DNA from: Rhizorhapis suberifaciens
GTDB lineage: Bacteria > Pseudomonadota > Alphaproteobacteria > Sphingomonadales > Sphingomonadaceae
Assembly: GCF_014200045.1 (NCBI RefSeq)
Contig: NZ_JACHOV010000005.1
Coordinates: 62,001 to 126,000, forward strand
DNA: 64,000 nt
Direction of reading: 5' to 3'
Part shown: positions 19,851 to 28,836 of the stretch, piece after piece
Layout of the letters: the number at the start of each line of letters is the position of its first letter
Numbering within the stretch: the stretch's first letter is position 1
Position numbers and translations under genes: made by a program
Notes under the pieces: model-generated
The model's database searches: none
Told to the model about the DNA's origin: nothing
Seen by the model: only the letters and a program-made list of their open reading frames with translations

Positions 19851-21877
19851 CAGAAGGCCTGTCCCAACGAAACATAGACCGCAATTTTGGGATCGCCTTC
19901 CTGCGGGTTGAGCGGCGTGCCCACGTCGATCCGGATCGGACCGAAGCTGCTATAATAGCGGACGCCGATGCCTGCGCCGAATTGAAGGTCACCGAAATCT
20001 GGCAACTGCCCGGTGGAAATGTTGCCGGCATCCACGAAGGGGACGACGCCGAAATTGCCAAAGCGGATGCGCGCCTCCAGCGAAAACTCTGCCAGACTGC
20101 GCCCACCGATCGGATCGTCATTGATGTCACGGGGACCGATGTCTTGATAGCCATAGCCGCGCACGGAGCCACCACCGCCGGCGTAGAAGCGCCGCGATGG
20201 CGCGATTTGATCGCGCTTTGCTCCAACGATCGTTCCCAGCCGCACTCGACCCGCCAGCACCGCGCGGTCGGACACGGTTTGATAGGCGCTTCCGTCGAGC
20301 TGGGCACGCACATATCCGAACGTTCCTGACTGGAAGGACAGTTCGGGAGACACGCGCATGCCCAATCGAAATCCCCGTGCAGGGTCCAAAAGATCATCGC
20401 TGCCGTCATAGCTGAGGCTGAGCGGCAAGGCCCCGATGAAGAAGGTCCGACGGCGCGGCATGGCAAGTGGACCAGAGGAATCGCGCTCATCCGACGCCAG
20501 CAATTCGGCGCCAACAGACCATGTCCACTTTCTTTGGAAGATGAGATTAGTCTGCCGTTCCAAACTGCCGGAAATCAGGAATGTCTTTGCGTCATAAGCA
20601 TCGCGGTCGAGATTGCTTGCGGAAATTTGGGCATTCAACACCTGGTCCCGCTTTCGGAAATTGTTGCGGCGAAAAATCGCGGCTACTGACTGTTCCTGCG
20701 TTCCGGCAACGCCACGAAAGGTCATTGAGCCTTCGGGCGGAAAGAAGTTGCGGTGCTGCCAACTCGCTTCCGCGCGAATGCCTTCGCCAGTGCCATAGCC
20801 GATCTGTCCAGCCACGGTGCGCGGGGGCGCACGTTCCAAATCCACAGCCAGATCGACGGTCTCCCCGTCGCCTGCGTCCTTCGGTGTCATCGTCACAGAA
20901 GATATAAGACCCGTCGCGATCAGCGCCCGTCGCAGGTCGGTGACTTCTGAAGTCCGATAAGGATCGCCTGGCCTGAAACGCGCAATGCGCTGCACATGCC
21001 GCGCCTTGAAGATATCGCCCGGCGGCACCTCTATTTGCCCAAAACGACGAAAGCCCGCGGGGTCCACTGGCATAGTGATATCCCCCGCCCTGTCTTCGCG
21101 GTCGATACGCACCACCGGCTCTTCGACCTTCGCGAAGGGATAGCCATTCTCTCCCAGCGCAGTGGCCAGTTCCAATCGGGCCGCCACGATATTATCCGCG
21201 TCAATCGGATCACCGGCCTTTACCGGAAAGGACTTATACAGCGCGTCCCGGTTCTCTGTTGCCTGTTCCAAACCGGGCAGCTTCACCTCATCAAGCGTGT
21301 ACCGCTGACCCGGATCGACATCCAGCACGACTTGAATCCGCCGATCCTGGCTGGCGGGAATGATTTCGCTGACGACGCGCGCGTCATAATAGCCCTTGGC
21401 GCGGAGGATACGCTGCAACAGCTCGATATCCTCCTTTGCCCGGCGGTTGATCTGGGCAATGTTGGACTTGTCTCCTTCTCCCTCTCGCAGAACCGACAGG
21501 TCATCAAAGCGCTTCTGGAACTGGTCGTTTCCGACTTCATCCAAACCTTTCAGCACCACGCGATATTTAAGTTCGGCAGTATAGTCGACGGGGGGCGCCG
21601 TGTCCTCTTCAACGACATCCGGCTGCTCTTTGCTCCCTTCGTCGCCTCCTTCGACATCTGCATCGCCCTCCAGAGGCGCGCCGTCCGCTTTATCCATGTC
21701 CGGCCAATCCACGCCCAGTCCCGGCATGGGATCCATAGGGGTCTGGGGATCAAGCTGCCGCTCTTTGCCCGGGGCTTGATTCTGCGCAATGGCGGTCTGA
21801 AGCGGGATGGCCCCCAGAACCGCAATAGTCAAACATCGGATCGCACGTATTTGAAAAGGCAATTTGCCGCAGCACAT
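19850..21877 (-). CDS. tamA: Outer-membrane Omp85 protein TamA
   Basis: A 675-residue protein with a signal peptide (about 1-31, ending TAIA-QN), an acidic stretch rich in Asp/Glu (about 45-90), POTRA-type repeats (about 95-330, for example RRIQVVLDVDPGQRYTLDEV) and a C-terminal Omp85 barrel. The barrel has the family marks GYGTGEGIRAEASW, GGGGSVRGYGYQDI (the conserved VRGY loop) and a terminal strand IAVYVSLGQAF ending in Phe, as expected for outer-membrane barrels. It is the outer-membrane half of the TamAB system. The acidic linker before the POTRA repeats is unusual and may be lineage specific. Confidence 0.94.
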   Translation of the reverse strand: MCCGKLPFQIRAIRCLTIAVLGAIPLQTAIAQNQAPGKERQLDPQTPMDPMPGLGVDWPDMDKADGAPLEGDADVEGGDEGSKEQPDVVEEDTAPPVDYTAELKYRVVLKGLDEVGNDQFQKRFDDLSVLREGEGDKSNIAQINRRAKEDIELLQRILRAKGYYDARVVSEIIPASQDRRIQVVLDVDPGQRYTLDEVKLPGLEQATENRDALYKSFPVKAGDPIDADNIVAARLELATALGENGYPFAKVEEPVVRIDREDRAGDITMPVDPAGFRRFGQIEVPPGDIFKARHVQRIARFRPGDPYRTSEVTDLRRALIATGLISSVTMTPKDAGDGETVDLAVDLERAPPRTVAGQIGYGTGEGIRAEASWQHRNFFPPEGSMTFRGVAGTQEQSVAAIFRRNNFRKRDQVLNAQISASNLDRDAYDAKTFLISGSLERQTNLIFQRKWTWSVGAELLASDERDSSGPLAMPRRRTFFIGALPLSLSYDGSDDLLDPARGFRLGMRVSPELSFQSGTFGYVRAQLDGSAYQTVSDRAVLAGRVRLGTIVGAKRDQIAPSRRFYAGGGGSVRGYGYQDIGPRDINDDPIGGRSLAEFSLEARIRFGNFGVVPFVDAGNISTGQLPDFGDLQFGAGIGVRYYSSFGPIRIDVGTPLNPQEGDPKIAVYVSLGQAF

Positions 21878-21966
21878 GGGTCATGTCCTAACCTTTTGGA
21901 TTAGGGTGCGCCAGTCTGCTAATAGGCCGATTATTGGCATTTGCGTCCGATTGAGGATCACAGGCG

Positions 21967-22491
21967 CTAGAAGCTGCGCTGCAGCCGATCCAGTAATTGA
22001 CGCGCCGGGCTGGGAGGAATGGCCGGCATGATCCGGCCGTCGGCAATCATGCTGCGCTGCAATCGCGCGACCCGGTCATATAGATCCTGGCTGGCCTCGA
22101 TGAGTGCGCGCGCGGCAAAAGGAAAGCGCGCGAGGACTTCGCGATCCGACCGGGCGGTATCGCCCAACTGATATTTGGGATCGGAAAGATCGCTTTGGTG
22201 CAGTTCGCCGTTTATGAGCCCGCGCTGCGTCAACAGCCAGGCGATGACGTGCATTAGCCGTGTTGTCACCTTCAACGATTCGCAAGAAAAACTGACGCGC
22301 ACCATGATTTCGAGCGCTTCTCGATCATCGTCGGCCTGGGCGTCGAAATAGGCGCGGGCTTCGTCAGCCATGACCATAGCCTCAACATAAAGGCTGTCGA
22401 TCAACTTCCGACTCATCTCGCGCGATATTGTGACGTCCTGCATCTCGTTGGACTGCCACAACGATCCGTGGATGTCAGGTGCGTTAAGCAT
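21967..22491 (-). CDS. rcdA: DUF1465 family protein, RcdA-like (CtrA degradation adaptor)
   Basis: About 174 residues from the ATG at 22491, which follows AGGGAG; a GTG at 22512 is also in frame. The helical body with SLYVEAMVMADEARAYFD and VTTRLMHVIAWLLTQRG matches DUF1465, the family of Caulobacter RcdA, an adaptor that helps ClpXP degrade CtrA and other cell-cycle proteins. That role is taken from the family; sphingomonad members may differ in clients. It lies upstream of tamA on the same strand, 89 bases away. Confidence 0.82.
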   Translation of the reverse strand: MLNAPDIHGSLWQSNEMQDVTISREMSRKLIDSLYVEAMVMADEARAYFDAQADDDREALEIMVRVSFSCESLKVTTRLMHVIAWLLTQRGLINGELHQSDLSDPKYQLGDTARSDREVLARFPFAARALIEASQDLYDRVARLQRSMIADGRIMPAIPPSPARQLLDRLQRSF

Positions 22492-22569
22492 ATTTCCGCT
22501 CCCTAGGAGCACATTGTGTCAAAATGGCGTGACATATGACTACGCCCGTAGCCCAGGCAGGCCGCAGCC

Positions 22570-22767
22570 CTAGGCTATGATGTCGGGAATCAATGCGTCT
22601 TCCAGAATCGCAATCTCGTCCCGCATCCGAAGCTTACGCTTTTTCAAGCGAGCAAGCTGCAGATCATCCCGGCCACTCGACTCGGCAAGCGCCATGATCG
22701 CCATATCCAGGTCGCGATGTTCCAGGCGCAGGATTTCCAGGCGGCGCATGATCTCTTCAGGATTCAT
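22570..22767 (-). CDS. DUF465 (YdcH-like) small coiled-coil protein
   Basis: A 65-residue, highly charged helical protein with the DUF465 pattern: LRLEHRDLDMAI in the first helix and LARLKKRKLRMRDEIAILED in the second, which should form a helical hairpin. The function of the family is not known. The ATG at 22767 is chosen; a TTG at 22779 is possible. It is divergent from a second DUF465 gene 180 bases away. Confidence 0.8.
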   Translation of the reverse strand: MNPEEIMRRLEILRLEHRDLDMAIMALAESSGRDDLQLARLKKRKLRMRDEIAILEDALIPDIIA

Positions 22768-22947
22768 AAAGGACAGCAATTCCCGTTCCGGAAAACATAG
22801 TTGGCGGGACTATATGGGGATTTGTACCAACGGGCCATCGCAAATCCTCGCACGGCCCGTCCTAAGCGTGGAAAAGAGTGGAAGACAGGAGGGATTTTTC
22901 ATGATTTACTCCGGCTTCCATGTCCTAAATCAGCTAGGAGGATATAT

Positions 22948-23103
22948 ATGGAAAATAGCCATATCTCAGCTCTTCAGGCCAAACATGCCGGTCTAGACGC
23001 ACGCATTAAGGACGAAAACAATCGCCCCCTGCCGGATGCGACACTCCTTGCCGAACTCAAGAAACAAAAATTGCGAATTAAGGAAGAGCTGAAGGCGCAC
23101 TGA
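22948..23103 (+). CDS. DUF465 (YdcH-like) small protein, second copy
   Basis: A 51-residue protein with the same pattern as its divergent neighbour: ALQAKHAGLDARIKDE then LLAELKKQKLRIKEEL. The ATG follows an excellent ribosome site (TAGGAGGATATAT). Paired DUF465 genes are common in sphingomonads. A GC-rich hairpin lies 18 bases beyond the stop. Function unknown. Confidence 0.82.
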   Translation: MENSHISALQAKHAGLDARIKDENNRPLPDATLLAELKKQKLRIKEELKAH

Positions 23104-23120
23104 CAGCCCTTATTTCCTAG

Positions 23121-23153
23121 CTCCGGGCTCCGGCCAAAATGGCCGGCCCGGAG
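23121..23153. other. GC-rich hairpin after the DUF465 gene
   Basis: CTCCGGGC-TC-CGGCC pairs with GGCCGGCCCGGAG around AAAAT. No T run follows on either strand, so it is a possible 3' end or pause signal rather than a clear intrinsic terminator. Confidence 0.45.
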
Positions 23154-23267
23154 CATGGATCGCCAATTTCCAACTTAAAGTTTGTACCCTGCACCGCAGG
23201 ACCGGATCAGCGGCCAAACGTCACTTTCCGGGGAGCTCTCGCGAAGGAACGCCCTTTCCTTGCCTCC

Positions 23268-23732
23268 TCAATCGTCGCGAGAAATCTTCTCTTGACGTTC
23301 GTGCCGCTCCTGGGCCTCAAGTGTCATGGTTGCGATGGGACGCGCTTCGAGACGCCCTAACGAAATGGGCTCGCCAGTGACCTCGCAATAGCCATATTCG
23401 CCGTCATCGATCCGGCGCAGCGCCGCATCGATTTTGGCAATCAGCTTGCGTTGCCGGTCACGAGTACGCAACTCGATTGACCAGTCGGTTTCGCTAGAGG
23501 CGCGGTCGTTCAGATCGGGTTCGCGAAGCGGCTCATTTTGCAGCACTGCCAAGGTGCCTTCCGCTTCGCTGAGAATCTTCTTTTTCCAACTGAGCAACGA
23601 TTGCCTGAAATATTCCAGTTGCCGCTCATTCATGAACTCTTCGTCCGGCGAAGGCCGATAACCGTCCGGAAGTGCAATCTGTCCGCGTTTGGGTGTTTCC
23701 ATGTCTTCCGGAGAATTCACAATTGATGCCAT
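23268..23732 (-). CDS. dksA: DksA/TraR-type RNA polymerase-binding regulator, zinc-finger cysteines largely lost
   Basis: A 154-residue protein with the DksA layout: a coiled coil (about 38-110) with NDRASSETDWSIELRTRDRQ, whose DRASxE-like tip acts in the polymerase secondary channel, then GYCEVTGEPISLGRLEARP. Only one cysteine remains where classical DksA has four, so zinc is unlikely to be bound in the usual way; this is typical of alphaproteobacterial DksA. By family it acts with ppGpp in the stringent response. The ATG at 23732 follows GGAGGACTT, a strong ribosome site. Confidence 0.9.
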   Translation of the reverse strand: MASIVNSPEDMETPKRGQIALPDGYRPSPDEEFMNERQLEYFRQSLLSWKKKILSEAEGTLAVLQNEPLREPDLNDRASSETDWSIELRTRDRQRKLIAKIDAALRRIDDGEYGYCEVTGEPISLGRLEARPIATMTLEAQERHERQEKISRDD

Positions 23733-24210
23733 AAGTCCTCCGCCACAGTGCCCGCAGCCTGGCCAGCCAACAGACTATTTGACTTGGTTGGGGGCCTATA
23801 ACCGGGCTCCGCAAACCACACAAGCGTTCATATTTGAACAAGGCTCCATATTCCTTCCACAGCCCTTTCATTTTCATGAACCCGTCGCATTTGTTGTTGT
23901 CGGCGGATTAAAAGCTTAGCCATTATTGGGTAGTGGGCCCTATCGACAGACTCGCGATATTGCCGGCGGTCGCTACTATGAATTTACTTCCAAAGCCGAC
24001 GCTTATTTCCCCTCCCCCGGCATCCACCCCTCTGGAAAAAGTCTTCCTGCGCGGCTCATTGCGGGACATTAACCAAATTCAGTTACTATTTTGCAGCTAA
24101 ATGTCCGCTCACGGCAATGGAAACACAGTTAATTCCATTGCGGTTAAGAGTTTCTTCTGCACTTCTACCAAATATCGGGAGCGTAATGGTGATGGGGTCT
24201 CACCTTACGC
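23733..24210. other. Intergenic region dksA / PEP-CTERM-like gene
   Basis: About 480 bases, more AT-rich than the surroundings from 23,820 on. It should hold the divergent promoters. GTTCA-TATT-TGAAC at 23826-23839 is a short perfect inverted repeat. Frames on both strands are short and do not look coding. No repeat or RNA gene recognised. Confidence 0.45.
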
Positions 24211-25077
24211 ATGGCAATAACAAGAGTATCGGCGATGTCAGTACGGATGGCTTTGGCAAAATTATGCGCTTGCGCATGCGGAGGAGCGATCCTTGGCGGC
24301 GGAGCCGTTCATGTGGCCGAATCCTCTCCTCGGCCCGCCTTACTGAAAGCCAGCAAGGCATCGGCCAAAGCGTCCGTGAAGCGAGTGCGCCGCACGGTTA
24401 CTACGACTTCCTGTGCCCCAAGCGTGGTTACCGTTTCAACACCTGCGGCACCTATTCCCCTGCCGATCGCACCAGTTCCAATGCCAACCGAAATGGCGAT
24501 GGCTGGCGGTGGAGGAGTGCCCATCGTCATTGGCGGCAGCGGCGGCTTTGGCGGCAGCAGCGGTTTTTTTGGAGGCTTCTTCGGCGGCGGATCCAGTGGA
24601 GGCAGCGTCGTCGTTTCCTCCACCACCAGCGGGTCCAGCAGCACCAGCGGCGGTTCGACGAGCAGCGGCGGTAGTTCGTCAAGCACCAGTGGTGGCTCTA
24701 CCAGCACCGGCGGTAGTTCCACAAGCACCGGGGGCAGTTCCACCAGTACCGGTGGTAGTTCGACGAGCACCAGCACAGGCGGAAGTTCGACAAGCACGAG
24801 CAGCGGCGTTGTCAGCAGCACGTCTTCGACGTCGAGCAGTTTTGGCGGCACAAGCTCATCGACATCATCTTCGACGAGCAGCAGCACCAGTTCCTCAACC
24901 TCTTCGTCGACCAGCAGCAGCACGTCCAGCTCCACGAGCAGCGGAGGAACGAGCAGCACTTCGACGGGGGGAACGCCCGTTCCCGCGCCACCCATGGTCC
25001 TGCTCTTCGGAGCCGCAGCCGCCGCATTGGTGGCCCGCAGGCGCTTCAGCAACAAGTCGAAGGATGAGGCTCTCTAA
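24211..25077 (+). CDS. Exported Ser/Thr/Gly-rich protein with PEP-CTERM-like sorting tail
   Basis: A 288-residue protein, start uncertain (ATGs at 24211, 24235 and 24247). A signal-like segment (about 12-35, ALAKLCACACGGAILGGGA) is followed by a Pro-rich linker, a Gly/Phe-rich patch (107-130) and about 115 residues of almost only Ser, Thr and Gly (137-255). The end has the three-part shape of a PEP-CTERM sorting signal: TPVPAPP (255-261), a 14-residue hydrophobic helix (MVLLFGAAAAALVA) and RRR. In that family exosortase removes the helix and the protein goes to the surface, often heavily O-glycosylated. VPAPP replaces the usual VPEP. No exosortase lies in the window. Function unknown; a glycosylated surface or matrix protein is an inference. 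Confidence 0.72.
   Translation: MAITRVSAMSVRMALAKLCACACGGAILGGGAVHVAESSPRPALLKASKASAKASVKRVRRTVTTTSCAPSVVTVSTPAAPIPLPIAPVPMPTEMAMAGGGGVPIVIGGSGGFGGSSGFFGGFFGGGSSGGSVVVSSTTSGSSSTSGGSTSSGGSSSSTSGGSTSTGGSSTSTGGSSTSTGGSSTSTSTGGSSTSTSSGVVSSTSSTSSSFGGTSSSTSSSTSSSTSSSTSSSTSSSTSSSTSSGGTSSTSTGGTPVPAPPMVLLFGAAAAALVARRRFSNKSKDEAL
24638..24960 (+). repeat. Degenerate tandem repeats coding Gly-Gly-Ser-Ser-Thr-Ser-Thr and Ser-Ser-Thr-Ser units
   Basis: Units of about 21 bases coding GGSSTST run at about 24700-24800, then 12-base units coding SSST/SSTS at about 24850-24945. Codons vary between units, which argues for an old repeat held by selection on the protein rather than recent slippage. Confidence 0.7.
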
Positions 25078-25514
25078 GCCTGCAGGATAATCTTCTCGAT
25101 TTCGCTTACCGGATGACCGGTAAGGTCCTTGCCAATCTCCCCCACGATCCGTTGTTCGACTTGCTTGTGGTAATGTTTGCGCATGGCTCCCAAGGTGCGC
25201 GGAGCCGCGACCACGATCAGCCTGTCGAATTCGTTGTTCAGCGCCCGTCTTTTAAGCGTTTCCGCCATTTGTGCGGCAAACCGATCTTGCTCCAGCTGAT
25301 GAAAATCCGTCTCTTCATAGGCGCTTCGATGGCCGCCCACGCTGGAAACGGCGCGCCCTGGCTGGTCGCTTCCCTGCTCGCGGTCGGGGGGATTGTCCTG
25401 CACGATCTCTCGCTCCAATTCCAGCTTCGGGACATCGGCAAAGCCGCCGTTGCGGAAAAAAAGCGCTTTTTCGCCATCCAAAACGATGACACAAGTATCG
25501 CGCGCCAGCTTCAT
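25074..25514 (-). CDS. Host attachment family protein (baeRF-like)
   Basis: A 146-residue cytoplasmic protein with VIVLDGEKALFFRNGG at the start, LERE and the conserved EETDFHQLEQDRFAAQMAE and LIVVAAPRTLGAMRKH of the host attachment/Rmf-like family. These are archaeal release-factor-related folds; the plant-pathogen name 'host attachment' has little mechanistic support. The ATG at 25514 follows AGGAGAAG, much better than longer readings. Its stop overlaps the converging PEP-CTERM-like gene by 4 bases. Divergent from serS. Function unknown. Confidence 0.82.
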   Translation of the reverse strand: MKLARDTCVIVLDGEKALFFRNGGFADVPKLELEREIVQDNPPDREQGSDQPGRAVSSVGGHRSAYEETDFHQLEQDRFAAQMAETLKRRALNNEFDRLIVVAAPRTLGAMRKHYHKQVEQRIVGEIGKDLTGHPVSEIEKIILQA

Positions 25515-25636
25515 ATTGCTTCTCCTGATGTGGCAACAGGATAGAAACGAGCAGAATGCGCCTCGGTTGCGCGATTGGCGAGCCTTTGAATAGCCGGACT
25601 TGCCACGATCGCAATCCGCCTTATTAGGTGACGTCC

Positions 25637-26914
25637 ATGCACGACATCCGACTGATCCGCGAAAATCCTGATGCTTTCGACGCCGGACTGGCCAAAAGAG
25701 GTCTTGGACCACTGGCCGGACAATTGCTGGCGCTCGACGAAAAAAAGCGAGCCATTTCAACACAGGTGCAGACATGCCAGGCTCGCCGCAATGAAGCCAG
25801 CAAGCTGATCGGCCAGGCGATGGCGCAAAAGGACATGGCCAAGGCGGAAGCGTTAAAGGCCGAGGTGGCCGAGCTCAAGGACCGCATGCCTGAGCTTGAG
25901 GCACGGGACCGAGCTGTCAGCGAGGAGCTTCACGCGACGCTTCTTGCGATACCCAACCTTCCCGCCGATGATGTGCCCGCAGGCGTGGACGAGAATGACA
26001 ATGTCGAACAGACGCGCTGGGGAAAACCCCGCGAATTCGGCTTCACGCCACAGGACCATGCCGATTTCGGCCCCGCGCTCGGCCTGGACTTTGAGGCCGC
26101 CGCCGCGATGTCGGGCGCGCGCTTCGCCGCACTTCGCGGTCAGATGGCACGCCTTCACCGGGCGCTTGCCCAATTCATGCTTGATCGGCAAAGCTGCGAA
26201 AATGGCTATGAGGAGGTCAATCCACCTCTGCTGGTGCGGGACGAGACCCTGATTGGTACAGGCCAGCTTCCCAAATTCGCCGACGACCTGTTCCGGACGA
26301 CCGACGGCCGCTGGCTTATTCCAACCGCAGAGGTAAGCCTTACCAACCTCGTTCGTGAACAGATCCTTCCGGAAACCTCCCTGCCGCTCCGTTTCACCGC
26401 CCTCACCCCCTGCTTTCGCTCGGAGGCGGGTTCGGCGGGCCGCGACACGCGCGGTTTCATTCGACAGCACCAATTCGAAAAGGTGGAGCTGGTGGCGATC
26501 TGCCGCCCGGAAGACTCCGAAGCCGAACATCAGAAGATGGTCGCGGCTGCAGAAGGCATTTTACAGGCCCTGAACCTGCCCTATCGCCGCGTCCTGCTGT
26601 GCACCGGCGATATGGGTTTTGGCGCGCGGAAGACATATGATCTGGAGGTCTGGCTACCAAGCCAGCAGACCTATCGCGAGATCAGCAGCATCTCCAACTG
26701 CGGTGATTTCCAGGCGCGGCGTATGAACGCCCGTTATAAACCGGAAGGGGAGAAGAACACCCGCTTCCTGCACACGCTCAATGGTTCCGGCCTCGCCGTC
26801 GGCCGAACGCTGGTAGCGGTGCTGGAAAATTATCAGCAGGCGGATGGCAGTGTCGCCATTCCCGAAATACTGGCTCCCTATGTGGGCGGCATTGAGAAGT
26901 TGACGCCGCGCTGA
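25637..26914 (+). CDS. serS: Seryl-tRNA synthetase
   Basis: A 425-residue class II synthetase. The N-terminal helical arm (about 1-105) binds the tRNA long arm. Class II motif 2 is [21 protein letters not shown] (broken here at the usual place) with the ATP-contacting arginines, and motif 3 is [20 protein letters not shown]. It charges tRNA-Ser with serine. The ATG at 25637 gives the conserved start [10 protein letters not shown]; a GTG 9 bases upstream is in frame but not needed. 37 bases separate it from surE. Confidence 0.97.
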   Translation: MHDIRLIRENPDAFDAGLAKRGLGPLAGQLLALDEKKRAISTQVQTCQARRNEASKLIGQAMAQKDMAKAEALKAEVAELKDRMPELEARDRAVSEELHATLLAIPNLPADDVPAGVDENDNVEQTRWGKPREFGFTPQDHADFGPALGLDFEAAAAMSGARFAALRGQMARLHRALAQFMLDRQSCENGYEEVNPPLLVRDETLIGTGQLPKFADDLFRTTDGRWLIPTAEVSLTNLVREQILPETSLPLRFTALTPCFRSEAGSAGRDTRGFIRQHQFEKVELVAICRPEDSEAEHQKMVAAAEGILQALNLPYRRVLLCTGDMGFGARKTYDLEVWLPSQQTYREISSISNCGDFQARRMNARYKPEGEKNTRFLHTLNGSGLAVGRTLVAVLENYQQADGSVAIPEILAPYVGGIEKLTPR

Positions 26915-26951
26915 GTCAGATTTGCCGCCCGGCAGCCCGAGAAAGGTCCCA

Positions 26952-27719
26952 ATGCGTATCCTCCTCACCAATGACGACGGCGTCTATGCTCCTGGCCTGA
27001 AGGTTCTGGAAAAGATCGCCCGCACCCTGTCCGACGACATATGGATCGTCGCGCCGTCGGAGGAGCAGTCGGGCGCCGGACACAGCCTTACGCTCACTCG
27101 CCCCGTCCGGATTCGCAAGCATGGCGAAAAGCATTTCAGCGTCACTGGCACACCGACTGACGCGGTGCTCATGGCGGTGGGACATGTTATGAAGGACAAT
27201 CCGCCGGATCTCGTTCTCTCAGGCGTCAATCGTGGTGCGAACATTGCCGAGGACGTCACATATTCCGGCACCGTCTCTGCGGCAATGGAAGGCTCGCTTG
27301 CCGGCTTCCGCGCCATCGCGCTCAGCCAGATCTATGCCCGCGAAGGCATGGGTGATGCCGTCCCCTTCGCTTGTGCCGAGGCATGGGGAGAAAAGGTGAT
27401 CCGTCCCCTTCTGGACCTGCCAGCGACGCCCCGCACCCTCATCAACATCAATTTTCCTCCGATTGAACCCGATCAGGTACGTGGCATCCGCGCAGTGCGG
27501 CAGGGCTTTCATGACTATGGCCGTTCCACCATTGTCGAAGGCAAGGACCCCCGTGGTTACAGCTATTACTGGTTCGGCCTGGAAAGCGGCATCCGCACTC
27601 CTGATAAGGGCACCGATTTGGAAGCCGCAGCGGACAATTATATCACCGTGACACCGCTGCACCTCGACCTGACCCATTATGAAAGTCTGGATCAGCTGCG
27701 CGGCGCATTTGACGTCTGA
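26952..27719 (+). CDS. surE: 5'/3'-nucleotidase SurE
   Basis: A 255-residue SurE phosphatase. MRILLTNDDGVYAPG gives the metal-binding Asp pair, then APSEEQSGAGHSLTL and SGVNRGANIAEDVTYSGTVSAA, all invariant in the family. It removes phosphate from nucleoside monophosphates and related compounds in the cytoplasm. It follows serS and precedes the NlpD-like gene, a partial version of the surE-pcm-nlpD-rpoS order of other Proteobacteria with pcm missing. Confidence 0.96.
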   Translation: MRILLTNDDGVYAPGLKVLEKIARTLSDDIWIVAPSEEQSGAGHSLTLTRPVRIRKHGEKHFSVTGTPTDAVLMAVGHVMKDNPPDLVLSGVNRGANIAEDVTYSGTVSAAMEGSLAGFRAIALSQIYAREGMGDAVPFACAEAWGEKVIRPLLDLPATPRTLININFPPIEPDQVRGIRAVRQGFHDYGRSTIVEGKDPRGYSYYWFGLESGIRTPDKGTDLEAAADNYITVTPLHLDLTHYESLDQLRGAFDV

Positions 27720-27771
27720 ATCCTGACTGTTAAACAGGAAACTGCTGACCACCATCCTTGGGGGGAGGACT

Positions 27772-28836
27772 TTGCAGCACCCAGTTCCTACCAGCCGCTG
27801 GTTCTTGACGCTGGCAACAGTTTCCTGCCTTAGCGCCTGTATTCCGCCCCCCGCTGATGCACCGGCTGGTCGTCCGCTGCCACCAAAAGCCGGGGCCGAG
27901 CCGCACCTGCCGACGGACCTGGTTGCTCTTATCGAAGCCGAACCGGTGTGGGAGGCGCGGCGGGTCGCCCCCAGCGCAAAGCAAATTGCCGAAAGCGTTT
28001 ACACTGTTCAGCCTGACGACACGTTGCGAAGCATCGGCAATCGTACCGGCGCGGGTTCCGAAATTCTGGCGATCGCAAACGGCCTTGAGGCACCTTATGT
28101 CATCCGACCCGGGCAAAAACTTCGCGTCCCGGCCGGGCGCTATCATCTGGTGTCGGAAGGCGAAACTGGCATAGCCATTGCCCGCGCCTATAGGATTGCA
28201 TGGCGTGACATAGTCTCACGCAACGGCCTTGAGGATCCTTTCATCCTGCGCAACGGTCAGCGCCTTTTGCTCCCGGAGCCCGGCAAACGTCCACAAACGC
28301 TTGAGGAGCGCGCGGCCGCCTTCCGCCTCGACATTGACGACATCCTGACCGGCGGCCAGCCCGCGCTGAAGGAAGGCGAGCAAACAGCCAAAGCTTCCTC
28401 GACTCCCAAACCCCTGCCTGCAACGGCCGCCATCACGGAGCCCAGTCACTTCACCGGCAGTTTTGCCTGGCCTATCAAAGGCAAGCTGCTCTCGCTGTTC
28501 GGACAATATGGTAGCGGCTTGCGCAATGACGGGCTTGACATAGCGGTTCCCAAAGGAACCCCCATCCTCGCTGCGGCGGACGGCGTCGTCGCCTATGCCG
28601 GCGACGAAATCAGACTGTTCGGCGGCCTCGTCCTCATCAACCATGGCGGCGGCTGGGTAACCGCCTATGGTCATGCCGACAGCCTGAATGTGGTGCGAGG
28701 ACAGAAGGTAACCAAGGGGCAGGTCATCGGCCTGTCCGGAGCCAGCGGCTTCGTCTCCGAACCCAGTCTGCATTTTGAAATCCGCAGGGACAGGAAACCG
28801 CTTGATCCGCTGCTGCATTTACCGGAAAGGTCTTAA
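27772..28836 (+). CDS. NlpD-like lipoprotein: two LysM domains and M23 (LytM) domain
   Basis: A 354-residue lipoprotein (lipobox LSAC, Cys23) that starts with TTG, supported by an almost ideal ribosome site GGGGGAGGA just before it. Two LysM repeats (about 77-118 and 124-167; YTVQPDDTLRSIGNRTG and YHLVSEGETGIAIARAY) bind glycan. The M23 domain (about 225-350) has NDGLDIAVPKGTP, where most active M23 enzymes have HxGxD, and LHFEIRR at the end. The zinc ligands look incomplete, which fits NlpD/EnvC-type activators of amidases rather than active peptidases. It probably helps daughter-cell separation. Confidence 0.88.
   Translation: MQHPVPTSRWFLTLATVSCLSACIPPPADAPAGRPLPPKAGAEPHLPTDLVALIEAEPVWEARRVAPSAKQIAESVYTVQPDDTLRSIGNRTGAGSEILAIANGLEAPYVIRPGQKLRVPAGRYHLVSEGETGIAIARAYRIAWRDIVSRNGLEDPFILRNGQRLLLPEPGKRPQTLEERAAAFRLDIDDILTGGQPALKEGEQTAKASSTPKPLPATAAITEPSHFTGSFAWPIKGKLLSLFGQYGSGLRNDGLDIAVPKGTPILAAADGVVAYAGDEIRLFGGLVLINHGGGWVTAYGHADSLNVVRGQKVTKGQVIGLSGASGFVSEPSLHFEIRRDRKPLDPLLHLPERS

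Noticed and set aside
23121-23153. Hairpin after DUF465 as an intrinsic terminator
   Set aside because: No T run on either strand; listed only as a hairpin.
23826-23839. GTTCATATTTGAAC considered as a LexA site
   Set aside because: It is an inverted repeat; alphaproteobacterial LexA needs the direct repeat GTTC-N7-GTTC.
24309-25055. 248-codon minus-strand frame rich in Pro, Leu and Val opposite the Ser/Thr-rich gene
   Set aside because: A low-complexity Ser/Thr/Gly frame forces a Val/Leu/Pro-rich antisense; signal and sorting features support the plus strand.
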